From: Lachnospiraceae bacterium
GTDB lineage: Bacteria > Bacillota > Clostridia > Lachnospirales > Lachnospiraceae
Direction: 5' to 3'
Assembly (NCBI GenBank): GCA_017416465.1
Contig: JAFQCK010000046.1
Location: forward strand, 1 to 64,000
DNA: 64,000 bases
This document shows, piece by piece, positions 35,641-43,808 of this stretch. Position 1 is the stretch's first letter, and each line of letters starts with the position of its first letter. The translations under genes were made by a program, and so were the position numbers. The notes beneath the pieces were generated by a model. The model worked only from the letters and a program-made list of their open reading frames with translations, was not told the origin of the DNA and did not search any database.

Positions 35641-36019
35641 GTGAAGGATTCAAAGTTAATTAAGATGCTTAAGGACAGGAAGCAAGGGCTGTTTCAATAC
35701 ATGGATAAGTACTATTACCAGAAATATTACCTATAATAGAGCGAGAAGCGTCAATAGACAAGTTGAAATGCATGTGATACCTGAAGAGTTGGTATCTAAG
35801 AACCGCAGTCCGGAAGAGGAAATAATTTATCAGGAGCGGCTTACTGATATGCGTAATTTATTAGATGAGTTGTCTGCGAAAGATAAAATATTGCTATATA
35901 GAAAATATTACTATATGCAATCAACAGAACAGATAGCTGCTGAATCAGGACTTACACAAAGATATGTCGAAGGACGTCTATACAGAATAAAAAAGAAGTT
36001 ACGAGGTAAAATTCAGTAA
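35641..36019 (+). pseudogene. Decayed ECF-type sigma factor
   Basis: A GTG at 35641 opens 'KDSKLIKMLKDRKQGLFQYM', the usual start of these sigma factors, but the frame stops after about 31 codons. In a second frame (+1) the sequence continues 'ITYNRARSVNRQVEM...' and from 35768 gives 83 residues with sigma region 4 ('LSAKDKILLYRKYYYMQSTEQIAAESGL' and 'TQRYVEGRLYRIKKKLRGK'). Region 2, needed for promoter melting, is mostly missing, so deletion plus frameshift have disabled it. AGGAG precedes the GTG. Confidence 0.75.
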
Positions 36020-36158
36020 AATCAGAAATTCCATAAATATATATTCCGAAAATATTGTTAAATCTGCAGAAAAACCTTAAAGTATTTTACTCGTATATTT
36101 TTTATTATTTTGTAAATACTAACTAAAACAATATTCAAAGAAAGGCAGTGTATAAATT

Positions 36159-36593
36159 ATGGAATCAACCGATACAGTATATTTATTAAAAGAATGTGAT
36201 GCAGGAACTAAAATGGCAATTTCTTCAATAGAAGAAGTTATTGACTATGTAGCTGATTTTAAACTCAGAGATATTCTTAATAAAAGTATAGAAGAACATG
36301 AAAAAATCTCTACTGAACTTGAGTCCTTATTAGCAAAACACGATAGTTCCGAAAAAGAACCTAGCGCAATAGCAAAGGGAATGTCCTGGCTTAAAACTAA
36401 TTTCAAATTAAGCGTAAATGAAAGCGATTCAACTATTGCCGACTTAATAACAGAAGGTTGCAATATGGGAATAAAGACACTTAACAAATATATGAATCAA
36501 TATAAAAATTCTGATAATGAATCAACTAATCTCTGTAAAAAATTAATATCCATTGAAGATGATTTGTGTAAAGATATGCGCATTTATCTTTAA
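36159..36593 (+). CDS. Ferritin-like / DUF2383-type four-helix protein
   Basis: 144 residues, four amphipathic helices. 'YLLKECDAGTKMAISSIEEVIDYV', 'LRDILNKSIEEHEKISTELESLL' and 'ITEGCNMGIKTLNKYMNQY' repeat the Glu..Glu-x-x-His style of small ferritin-like proteins (PA2169/DUF2383). AAAGGCAG precedes the ATG. It is followed within 5 bases by a full copy of the structured mobile element. Confidence 0.75.
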   Translation: MESTDTVYLLKECDAGTKMAISSIEEVIDYVADFKLRDILNKSIEEHEKISTELESLLAKHDSSEKEPSAIAKGMSWLKTNFKLSVNESDSTIADLITEGCNMGIKTLNKYMNQYKNSDNESTNLCKKLISIEDDLCKDMRIYL

Positions 36594-36597
36594 TATT

Positions 36598-36738
36598 TGT
36601 ACCTGTTCAGAGCCAAGCAGATTTTAAAAAACAGGCTTTTATGCTTGCATAAAAAAGCCTGTTTTATGAAATCTATTTGGCGGATACGCCAAAGCGAGGA
36701 AACACATAGTGTTTTCAAGCTTAGCTCTGAACATGTAG
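36598..36738. mobile_element. MITE-like structured element, copy B (about 141 bp)
   Basis: Ends TGTACCTGTTCAGAGC and GCTCTGAACATGTAG; probable target duplication AATATT/AATGTT (36592-36597 and 36739-36744, five of six). The long arm (about 36617-36672) differs completely from copy A but again pairs with itself. The two short hairpins, TTTGGCGGATACGCCAAA and GAAACACATAGTGTTTTC, are conserved. Located directly after the stop of the ferritin-like gene. Confidence 0.85.
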
Positions 36739-36776
36739 AATGTTTTTATGTTAATCTTAACAAATATAATTCAAAC

Positions 36777-37586
36777 TTAAAAGCTGTGGCCTCCACCGCC
36801 GCCACCACCGGAAAAACCTCCTCCACCGGAGCCTCCGCCATATCCTCCAAATCCACCTCCGCCTCCACGAGAGTTCGTTTTGGAATATTCAACAGTAGTA
36901 TTTATAAATCTAGCTTCTCCATTATCTAATCTAAAATAGTGGTTTAGATTATGTATACTTTTCTTATATGTATCCTTTTTGATAAAAGATGTTTTTCTGA
37001 CTATAATATAATTAACCATAAAAGATATTATAAGTGCTAATAAAATATTACAAACATACTTCATCGGCTGTGGAATTCGATTACCTTCTAACAATGAAAG
37101 CATTTGTGAATATGCATTAACTGCACATTCATAATATTCTCTGTCAGTAGCGTAATTATATACATTATCAGTTATAGTAAGTGCGTTATTTCTTGAAATT
37201 GTTTTATGCATTTCACCGGAACTATAGATATAAATTTCCCTATTATTCATATCTATAAGAAACACAGTACCACTTGCTTCTCTAAACTCAAAATTATAAT
37301 ACAGTTTTGCATAATTGGCAGTTGTCCCCGGATTAGAATCCGTTGACTTAAATCCTATGGAACCATATTTCGTAATCTTCTTCATTTTTGCTAAAAGCAT
37401 ATCTTCTTCAGCCTCATTTAACAAATTCGCGGTATCATCAATAGTTACTATATAACCTGTTTCAGGATTTTCATATACTACATCTGCTAATGCGGATTTC
37501 TCCAGAAACACACATAATAACATTGTTAATAAACAAAAAAGAATTTTATGTATAACTAATGTCTTAAAATTATTCCTAATATGCAC
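36777..37586 (-). CDS. TPM-domain membrane protein with Gly-rich tail, copy 1
   Basis: About 269 residues. A signal-anchor (about 8-30) leads to a TPM phosphatase-like domain ('TGYIVTIDDTANLLNEAEEDMLLAKM', 'GTVFLIDMNNREIYIYSSGEM', 'AVNAYSQMLSLLEG'), a second membrane helix (about 170-190), and a run of Gly-Gly-Gly/Phe ending 'GGGGGHSF' (the Gly tail covers about 45 residues). Similar proteins (YgcG/TPM) help photosystem or membrane assembly in other taxa. GTG 37586 is preferred because GGAGG stands 8 bases upstream in both copies of this gene. It overlaps the zinc-ribbon gene. Confidence 0.83.
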   Translation of the reverse strand: MHIRNNFKTLVIHKILFCLLTMLLCVFLEKSALADVVYENPETGYIVTIDDTANLLNEAEEDMLLAKMKKITKYGSIGFKSTDSNPGTTANYAKLYYNFEFREASGTVFLIDMNNREIYIYSSGEMHKTISRNNALTITDNVYNYATDREYYECAVNAYSQMLSLLEGNRIPQPMKYVCNILLALIISFMVNYIIVRKTSFIKKDTYKKSIHNLNHYFRLDNGEARFINTTVEYSKTNSRGGGGGFGGYGGGSGGGGFSGGGGGGGHSF

Positions 37587-39144
37587 CATCATCCCCTCCT
37601 TTTTTATCAAACTGAGGAAGCCTTCTCATTGCAATTCTGTTAAAATTCTTAATAATAAAAATAAAATTTATCAAAATTGCAAATAAAATACCTAATATTG
37701 CTGAATAATACCAAATATCCTCTGTAGGCTCTATCAAAAACATAAACGTTGCATAAAGTACTACTAAAATTGAAAGAATTAACGCAATAGTAAATCCCCT
37801 TGCCTTAATTTTTCTTTGTTGCTCTAAAGAAACTACTACTACTCCCACAGTGATTACCGCAATAATTACCGGAGTTAATAAAAACACCTGATTATTTGCT
37901 AAAAACATGAGTTGAACAAATATCCATGGAATTAATGAATGCATGAATAATTTCATCCAATTCTTTTTATATCTGTTCTTTTGAGTTTTAGGCGGAGTAA
38001 CTCTCATTCCATACTTTTTCCATTCCAGTCCGATATCACCAATATTATTTTCTTTCTCATATATCTCTTTAATTTCATTCTTACAGATTACTCCCGTAAC
38101 AGCCAATAACACCATGCATATTATTAATAATACAGGTGGTGTAAAAAACCAGGTAATATTTAAAAATAAAAACATCGGCAAACTCATTAATAAAGATACT
38201 ATTATATACTTCCATATTGACACCGGTATATCTGCAACAACTTTTCCGGTTTGACCATTGACGGTTGCATATGCTACCCTGTCCTTATTCCTGTAAGATA
38301 AAAACCATACAGGCATCATAGTTGTTTTTACGCTGTCTATCTCTCCTAAAGGCCATTGTCTAAAACCATTTCTTCTATTTTCGTCAATGGAATAAGCATT
38401 AGAAAAATGCTTTTTTATATTTTCAATACTGTTTTTTTCCAACATTTCAATTGCATCATTTTTATACATATGTTCGGTAACATTAGGGGCTTCAGCATAA
38501 AATCCACTTAAAAATGAAGGTGTAAAATCCACACTATCTGATATATCATATGGTTCTAAAGCTTCACTTATCTCATCATAAAAATTAGCCGAAGCATCAT
38601 GTACATCACCACTTAGCTTTGCTGAAATATTTCCCGTAATATAATAATGTTCAGTATGCTTATCATTACTCTCATAATAAGAACGCCATGCAGGTATATC
38701 TATCTCACCTTCCTGCTTTATACAATAATTCCAATATGGCATATAAATGCCTCTAAATCCATCTATAAAATCTGAATTCTTTAATTTATTTGGAGCAAAA
38801 AAAGCTTTACTCATTATTTTTTTATATTGTCTTTTACAATCCTCTTTTGTTACCTTAAATGTAATTATATGGTCCGGGCACTTTTCATTACTAATTCTTT
38901 CCGTAAGAATAGCCGAGGCTCCACAATAACTGCAAAATGACGCCGATTCATTATCAACCGTATATACCTCTCCACCACATTGAGAACAGGTAAATATTTT
39001 AGCCTCAAAAGAATCATTTAATGCAGCATCTGTTTCTTTAACCACATCATAAGGATTAAACAAAGCATTACAATACATACACGATAACATCTGAGATGAA
39101 ATATCAAACTTTAGATTTCCACCGCAAGATAAACATTGATACAT
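37576..39144 (-). CDS. Zinc-ribbon multi-pass membrane protein, copy 1
   Basis: 522 residues. Two zinc ribbons open the protein: 'MYQCLSCGGNLKFDISSQMLSCMYC' and 'FTCSQCGGEVYTVDNESASFCSYCG' (four CxxC). A soluble domain with 'FRGIYMPYWNYCIKQEGEID' and 'MMPVWFLSYRNKDRVAYATVNGQTGKV' follows, then seven or so membrane helices from about residue 325 onward. The same pair recurs at 45551-47867. Start ATG MYQC is conserved in both copies. Function is unknown; the family co-occurs with TPM proteins. Confidence 0.85.
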   Translation of the reverse strand: MYQCLSCGGNLKFDISSQMLSCMYCNALFNPYDVVKETDAALNDSFEAKIFTCSQCGGEVYTVDNESASFCSYCGASAILTERISNEKCPDHIITFKVTKEDCKRQYKKIMSKAFFAPNKLKNSDFIDGFRGIYMPYWNYCIKQEGEIDIPAWRSYYESNDKHTEHYYITGNISAKLSGDVHDASANFYDEISEALEPYDISDSVDFTPSFLSGFYAEAPNVTEHMYKNDAIEMLEKNSIENIKKHFSNAYSIDENRRNGFRQWPLGEIDSVKTTMMPVWFLSYRNKDRVAYATVNGQTGKVVADIPVSIWKYIIVSLLMSLPMFLFLNITWFFTPPVLLIICMVLLAVTGVICKNEIKEIYEKENNIGDIGLEWKKYGMRVTPPKTQKNRYKKNWMKLFMHSLIPWIFVQLMFLANNQVFLLTPVIIAVITVGVVVVSLEQQRKIKARGFTIALILSILVVLYATFMFLIEPTEDIWYYSAILGILFAILINFIFIIKNFNRIAMRRLPQFDKKGGDDGAY

Positions 39145-39196
39145 AACTATACCTCTTATTTTTACATATAATTCATTTCAATTATAACATAATATA

Positions 39197-39715
39197 TTAA
39201 AATACCACTAATAAGAATAAAAATTCTATTCCATAGATTACCATCATTACAATTTCACTAAAACATATCGCAAGTGAAAAAGCTTCTTCATCATTTAACT
39301 GATTTCGTTCTACACATCTGTTTAAATAATAATTTATCAAGAAGAATATTATAGTGTTCGGGATAATAACAAACCCCATTTTATTATCATTAATTAAAAG
39401 TAAAATCGAACCAATTAATGAAGTTGTAAATAATGTAATATATTTAGAATACTTATACAATCTGACTACATCATTAATTTTTACAGGAGTGATTTCCAAA
39501 ACCTTTAAGCCTATATCTGATGTAAAAAAATTATCATACCACAATACACTATTCATAATTATCATTACATATAAAAATACTATTCCAAATCCTGCACCTC
39601 CGTTTTCATAATATTGTGGAAGTAAAACTCCTAACATAATATTAGCCAGAAACATCAGAATAAAAATTATAAAAAAACGTGACCAATTTAAAATACACAA
39701 ATATCTTCTTAACAT
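39197..39715 (-). CDS. ABC-associated membrane protein
   Basis: 172 residues with five hydrophobic segments and no conserved soluble part. AGAAAGG lies 11 bases before ATG 39715 (MLRRYLC). Third gene behind a GntR and an ATPase, and most likely a permease subunit of that ABC transporter; no closer family is recognised. Confidence 0.7.
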   Translation of the reverse strand: MLRRYLCILNWSRFFIIFILMFLANIMLGVLLPQYYENGGAGFGIVFLYVMIIMNSVLWYDNFFTSDIGLKVLEITPVKINDVVRLYKYSKYITLFTTSLIGSILLLINDNKMGFVIIPNTIIFFLINYYLNRCVERNQLNDEEAFSLAICFSEIVMMVIYGIEFLFLLVVF

Positions 39716-39739
39716 TTTTATCAAAACCTTTCTAATTTA

Positions 39740-40447
39740 TTAATACCAAGCTGAAATCTTTCTACTATTTCTTAGAGTATATTTATAATGTAATACAAAA
39801 AATATTGGTACAATCATTAGTGAAATAACAATCATTGGTATACCCGCTATACCCTTAAATATCTCTAACTTTAAAAACTTAATACATTCACGCACAAAAA
39901 CATTCCTTAGACTTATAAAAACTCCCAAAGCACATATAAAAAAACCTATTGTTTTCATCATAAATGCAAACTTATTTTTATGAAATCTTCCAAAATAATC
40001 GAAAAAGAGTAGTATAATATTGCTGACTGTTATTAATACAAAGTATCCTGATATCTCTCTTGTTACAGGATTTATAAAATATGTAAGATTTATCATAGTT
40101 AAAATTATGCTTGAAACTATAGGTACATACTTCCAAAACCTAAACTCCTGACTAATAATATATTCTCTCTTAACCGGCACAATTGCATATGTCTCATAAA
40201 AACAACTATTTCCCCTATTGTTCAGCGATTCAAGAAAACCACTTCCATTTAAACCTATTAAGATAAAATAAGTCCCCATAAACATTGTAAATATTTCCGA
40301 AAAATTATCTTCTTTTAAGACAGATAGACTTAAACTGCAACAAATACTGCATATTAATGATGTACAAGCCATAAATATAAGCATAAACTTCATCATACCT
40401 ACATTATTATTTAACTTATATATTACGTTTTTCTTTTCTATATCCAT
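39740..40447 (-). CDS. ABC-2 type permease-like membrane protein
   Basis: 235 residues, about six membrane helices. 'NSCFYETYAIVPVKREYIISQEFRFWKY' is the amphipathic loop seen in short ABC-2 permeases. GGAG stands 6 bases before ATG 40447 (MDIEKKNV). It is 25 bases downstream-adjacent of the second permease and 33 bases after the ATPase, in the module GntR-ATPase-permease-permease. Confidence 0.75.
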   Translation of the reverse strand: MDIEKKNVIYKLNNNVGMMKFMLIFMACTSLICSICCSLSLSVLKEDNFSEIFTMFMGTYFILIGLNGSGFLESLNNRGNSCFYETYAIVPVKREYIISQEFRFWKYVPIVSSIILTMINLTYFINPVTREISGYFVLITVSNIILLFFDYFGRFHKNKFAFMMKTIGFFICALGVFISLRNVFVRECIKFLKLEIFKGIAGIPMIVISLMIVPIFFVLHYKYTLRNSRKISAWY

Positions 40448-40491
40448 AATAATCTCCATTCCTAAGCAATTTTATTATAAAAAATACTCTT

Positions 40492-41346
40492 CTACTTTCT
40501 TGAATCCGTAATCAAATGTATCATAAGCTCCTCAATTATCGGCTGTCTTAACAACACCTGACTATCATCCTTCATCATAGTAGAATCCTCTCTTTTAACT
40601 AAAGCTTGCATATTATCATTAATATTTGTAACTCCAATTAAAATGTTGGTATATTTATTAAGTTCTCCTGATACCAATAAATATTTATCAGATATACTGT
40701 CCATTGAATCAGTTTCCAAAATCTCACCTTCTGAAATTAATGTTACATAATCCGCAGTCTTATCAAGATCCGGTGTAATATGTGTTGAGAATAATACTGC
40801 TCTTTCCCCATCCTCCACAAAATCTCTTAAAAGTTCAAGTATCTCTACTTTCACAAGTGGATCAAGTCCTGCTGTAGGCTCATCAAGAAGTAACAATTTT
40901 GGTGAATGAGCTATTGCAAGTACAATCATTGCTTTAGTTTTCATTCCTTTTGAATAAGTATCAAATTTCTCATTAAGTGGAAGGCTCCATTTCTCCACAT
41001 ATTTATTAAATAAATCCCAATTCCAATTATCAAACAGAATACTAAAATTATCTGCCATAATTTTTAACGTATGGTTCTTTACAAAATAATCTTCTGCTGC
41101 TACATAACCAATAAGGTTCTTCACTTCTATTTCACTATCTACATGGTCATATCCAAACACTTTAATCTGTCCATTTTTTGTATAGTACATATTCATTATA
41201 CTTTTAATAAGGGTTGTTTTTCCTGCACCATTTTCTCCAATAAGTCCCATAATACAACCTTTTTCAAGATTAATATTAATGCTTTTCAAATCAAAATCCT
41301 TATGTGCCGTATCTAAATTCTTAATTTCTAATGCTAAATCACTCAT
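40492..41346 (-). CDS. ABC transporter ATP-binding protein (module 1)
   Basis: 284 residues. Walker A 'GENGAGKTT' (about 36-44), a weakened signature 'YSKGMKTKAMIVLAI' (about 137-150) and Walker B 'LLLLDEPTAGLDPLV' (about 156-170) with 'LFSTHIT' H-loop. The degenerate signature is typical of YtrB-like ATPases. GAAAGGATTATT leads the ATG. Controlled by the GntR directly upstream. Confidence 0.93.
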   Translation of the reverse strand: MSDLALEIKNLDTAHKDFDLKSININLEKGCIMGLIGENGAGKTTLIKSIMNMYYTKNGQIKVFGYDHVDSEIEVKNLIGYVAAEDYFVKNHTLKIMADNFSILFDNWNWDLFNKYVEKWSLPLNEKFDTYSKGMKTKAMIVLAIAHSPKLLLLDEPTAGLDPLVKVEILELLRDFVEDGERAVLFSTHITPDLDKTADYVTLISEGEILETDSMDSISDKYLLVSGELNKYTNILIGVTNINDNMQALVKREDSTMMKDDSQVLLRQPIIEELMIHLITDSRK

Positions 41347-41372
41347 AATAATCCTTTCCGAAGCTCTTTCAA

Positions 41373-41747
41373 CTACTTCTTACCAAATACTTCTTCAACA
41401 ACTGTAATTATATCTGCTCTACTGATTCCCGATTTCTTCATCGCATCAAGTTTATCTTTTAATTCATTAAGTCTGTCTGTTACATATCTTTCTTTAATAG
41501 TATCAATGTGCTTTAACTTAACAAAAGTGCCTTTTCCCGCAACTGTATATATAAAACCTTCTTTTTCAAGATCTGCATAAGCTCTTTTAATAGTTATTGC
41601 ACTTACATTAAGTTGTGACGACAACTGCCTTACACTTGGAAGAGGCTCATTATCTTCTGCCTCATTATTACAAATCGCTTCCTTAATCTGCTCTTCAATC
41701 TGCTCATACATTGGTTTCTCGCTATCATAACTTATACGAATATTCAA
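41373..41747 (-). CDS. GntR family regulator, YtrA subfamily
   Basis: 124 residues: the short YtrA type with an N-terminal winged HTH ('YEQIEEQIKEAICNNEAEDNEPLPSVRQLSSQLNVS', 'ITIKRAYADLEKEGFIYTVAGKGTFV') and only a short C-terminal dimerisation helix. The start is TTG with AGGTGG upstream. It represses adjacent ABC genes in related bacteria; palindromes at 41798-41814 and 41903-41926 are probable operators. A fossil of part of this gene (45 of 50 bases) lies at 43740-43789. Confidence 0.93.
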   Translation of the reverse strand: MNIRISYDSEKPMYEQIEEQIKEAICNNEAEDNEPLPSVRQLSSQLNVSAITIKRAYADLEKEGFIYTVAGKGTFVKLKHIDTIKERYVTDRLNELKDKLDAMKKSGISRADIITVVEEVFGKK

Positions 41748-41797
41748 AAAATCACCACCTGTGCATATTATTGTTAGCTACTGTGTATATCTAACTT

Positions 41798-41814
41798 AGT
41801 ATACTTGGTATACT
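41798..41814. promoter_or_regulatory. GntR operator, site 1
   Basis: AGTATAC-TTG-GTATACT is a perfect palindrome in the divergent region between gntR (-) and the next ABC operon (+), 51 bases from the gntR start. Confidence 0.6.
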
Positions 41815-41902
41815 GTGTATATCTGATAGACACACTTTAGCATAACCAAAATACTAAGTCAATACTTTTTTTTAAAAAACATATTGACTTATGTGTATAT
41901 TT

Positions 41903-41926
41903 ACTGTATATATACTTATATACAGT
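41903..41926. promoter_or_regulatory. GntR operator, site 2
   Basis: ACTGTATATA and its exact complement TATATACAGT flank TACT, 105 bases upstream of the + ATPase. Together with the site at 41798-41814 and scattered TGTGTATAT half-sites it suggests that one or both YtrA-type regulators control the two divergent ABC modules. Confidence 0.6.
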
Positions 41927-42030
41927 TCAATCACAGTTTATTTACAAAAAACAATAAGGCTTACAACGATTAATCTGATATTTGTGATTAATTGATTTCA
42001 CTAAAACTCAGACAAGGAGGTTCGCAAAAT

Positions 42031-42885
42031 ATGTTAGAAATTAAACACTTAAATAAAAAAATCAAAGATTTCAAATTATCTGATATTAATATATCAATTC
42101 CAAAAGGATATATATGTGGATTAATCGGTGAAAATGGTGCCGGCAAAACCACACTTATGCACCTTATTACAGGACTTTATTCAATAGATAGCGGTGAAAT
42201 TTTTATAAACGAAAACAACATAGAATCAAACGAAATTACAACCAAAAATGACATTGGCTACGTTTTTAACGAAGATTTATTTGACAGTACTTTGTCTCTA
42301 ATAAAAAATGCTAATTCATATGGAAAATATTATTCAAGCTATGACAAAGATACATTTATCTCTTACTGTAACAGGTTCAATCTTGATATTAATAAAAAGC
42401 TTGGTAAACATTCAAAAGGTGAAAAACTCAAATTTCAATTTGCTTTTGCTCTTTCACATTTTCCAAAATTACTACTGCTTGATGAACCTACGGCGAACTT
42501 CGACCCGGAATTTAGAAAAGATTTTATAAAGATACTTACAGATTTTATTAAAGATGGCGATAAGAGTGTACTTATAGCAACCCATTTAACTACTGACCTA
42601 GAAAGAATTGCTGATTATGTTACATTTATTCATAAAGGAAAATTAGTTTTTTCATATGACTTAGAAACTTTAGAAAACTCTTACAGACTTGTAAGCGGAG
42701 AAGATTATAAAATAAATTTAATCTCTGCTGATAAGATTATTCATAAAGAAAAAGGAGAATATGGTACAAAGGCTTTAGTAAATCACAAACCTTCATATAG
42801 ATATGATAGCAATCTAAGTGTAGATACACCAAGCCTTGAAGATATTATGTATTTTTATATCCGTTCAGAGACAAGCAGATTTTAG
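42031..42885 (+). CDS. ABC transporter ATP-binding protein (module 2), C-terminus from mobile element
   Basis: 284 residues. Walker A 'GENGAGKTT' (about 32-40), signature 'HSKGEKLKFQFAFAL', Walker B 'LLLLDEPTANFDPEF'. ATG 42031 (MLEIKHLN) has AAGGAGG upstream; the frame opens earlier at 41992 without a ribosome site. The last ten or so residues (YIRSETSRF) are encoded by the mobile element that starts at 42856, and the stop lies inside it. Its natural partner is the permease at 43028. Confidence 0.9.
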   Translation: MLEIKHLNKKIKDFKLSDINISIPKGYICGLIGENGAGKTTLMHLITGLYSIDSGEIFINENNIESNEITTKNDIGYVFNEDLFDSTLSLIKNANSYGKYYSSYDKDTFISYCNRFNLDINKKLGKHSKGEKLKFQFAFALSHFPKLLLLDEPTANFDPEFRKDFIKILTDFIKDGDKSVLIATHLTTDLERIADYVTFIHKGKLVFSYDLETLENSYRLVSGEDYKINLISADKIIHKEKGEYGTKALVNHKPSYRYDSNLSVDTPSLEDIMYFYIRSETSRF

Positions 42886-43003
42886 AAAACAGGCTTTTAT
42901 GCTTGCATAAAAAAGACTGTTCTATGAAATCTATTTGGCGGATACGCCAAAGTGAGGAAACACATAGTGTTTTCGAGCTTGTCTCTGAATAGTTACGTAT
43001 TTT
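42850..43003. mobile_element. MITE-like structured element, copy C (142 bp) with 6-bp target duplication
   Basis: Element 42856-42997 is bracketed by TATTTT at 42850-42855 and 42998-43003. The outer stem TTCAGAGACAAGC / GCTTGTCTCTGAA (13 bp, perfect) has a different sequence in the GAC/GTC part than copies A and B, again with both strands changed. The short hairpins are conserved. It lies between the ATPase and permease genes; excision in silico leaves a continuous frame from 42031 to 43696. Confidence 0.9.
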
Positions 43004-43027
43004 CATAAAAGAAAGGAAAGAATTAGT

Positions 43028-43696
43028 ATGTATAGTTTAATTTTACATGATTATATCGAACATTTTAAAGAATCTTTTAAAAAAATGAACGATTCAGGTT
43101 TCTTTATTTATATTTATGCTTCTTTTATTCCATTAATTGCAGAAAGAAGTTTTTCGATGGAAATCTTTTTACATTTTATCTCTATTTTGCCATTAGCATT
43201 TTCGGTTCTCATTTCAAGAATGTATGGTGGCAAATTAAGTAAAACTTTATATTTATGTCCACTTTCAAAAGAACAGCTAAAAGAGTATATGAAAAAGAGT
43301 ATTATACTTAGAATTATTATTTCTATTACTGTATTTCTTTTATTTAATATTTTCACAGTAATATTAGGTTATATGCCACTATGGATTTTCATTTGCAAGC
43401 TTATTTTAATGATATTATCATCAATTTGTTTTAACATATATTGTCAACCTAATTTTAAAACATCCAGTGCATTAGAAAGAACTTATCCCTTAAAAGGAAA
43501 TTATGAAACAAGAAATATCTTTAGTCAAATTTGTTCTATATTTGGTATGTTTATATTATCAGCTTGCGAATCAAGGGAATCTACATTTGTTTATATAATG
43601 CTTGGAATAATCTTATTTTCACAGTTACTTTTAGCAATTAATATCTACAAAAATTTCTATCACCAGATTATAAATAAGACTGTATTTTATGAATAA
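43028..43696 (+). CDS. ABC-associated membrane protein (module 2)
   Basis: 222 residues, six hydrophobic segments. 'SKTLYLCPLSKEQLKEYMKKSIILR' matches the loop of the module 1 permease. GAAAGGAAAG precedes the ATG. Separated from its ATPase by the inserted element; the two were probably adjacent or fused before insertion. Confidence 0.7.
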   Translation: MYSLILHDYIEHFKESFKKMNDSGFFIYIYASFIPLIAERSFSMEIFLHFISILPLAFSVLISRMYGGKLSKTLYLCPLSKEQLKEYMKKSIILRIIISITVFLLFNIFTVILGYMPLWIFICKLILMILSSICFNIYCQPNFKTSSALERTYPLKGNYETRNIFSQICSIFGMFILSACESRESTFVYIMLGIILFSQLLLAINIYKNFYHQIINKTVFYE

Positions 43697-43720
43697 ATTA
43701 TTGTAGCGATAATATCAGAC

Positions 43721-43732
43721 TAACTGTTCAGA
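43721..43732. repeat. Solo terminal-repeat half of the structured element
   Basis: TAACTGTTCAGA matches the outer end of the element; no partner repeat follows. It borders the gntR fossil, so element-mediated deletion or recombination may have removed the rest. Confidence 0.45.
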
Positions 43733-43739
43733 TTCAACT

Positions 43740-43789
43740 AATGTAAGGCAGTTGTCTTCACAACTAAATGTAAGTGTAATAACTATCAA
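43740..43789 (+). pseudogene. Fossil fragment of a gntR gene
   Basis: Fifty bases that match the - strand gntR coding region 41587-41636 at 45 positions, encoding the HTH part 'SSQLNVSVITIK'. Nothing of the rest of the gene remains. It shows that a third GntR copy once stood here upstream of the present GntR at 43809. Confidence 0.8.
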
Positions 43790-43808
43790 GCTACAAGAAA
43801 GGATTTTT

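Noticed and set aside
36597..36929. 110-residue + strand open frame over the element and the Gly-rich tail
   Set aside because: It is the translation of the mobile element plus the antisense of a Gly-rich coding tail; no RBS and no family.
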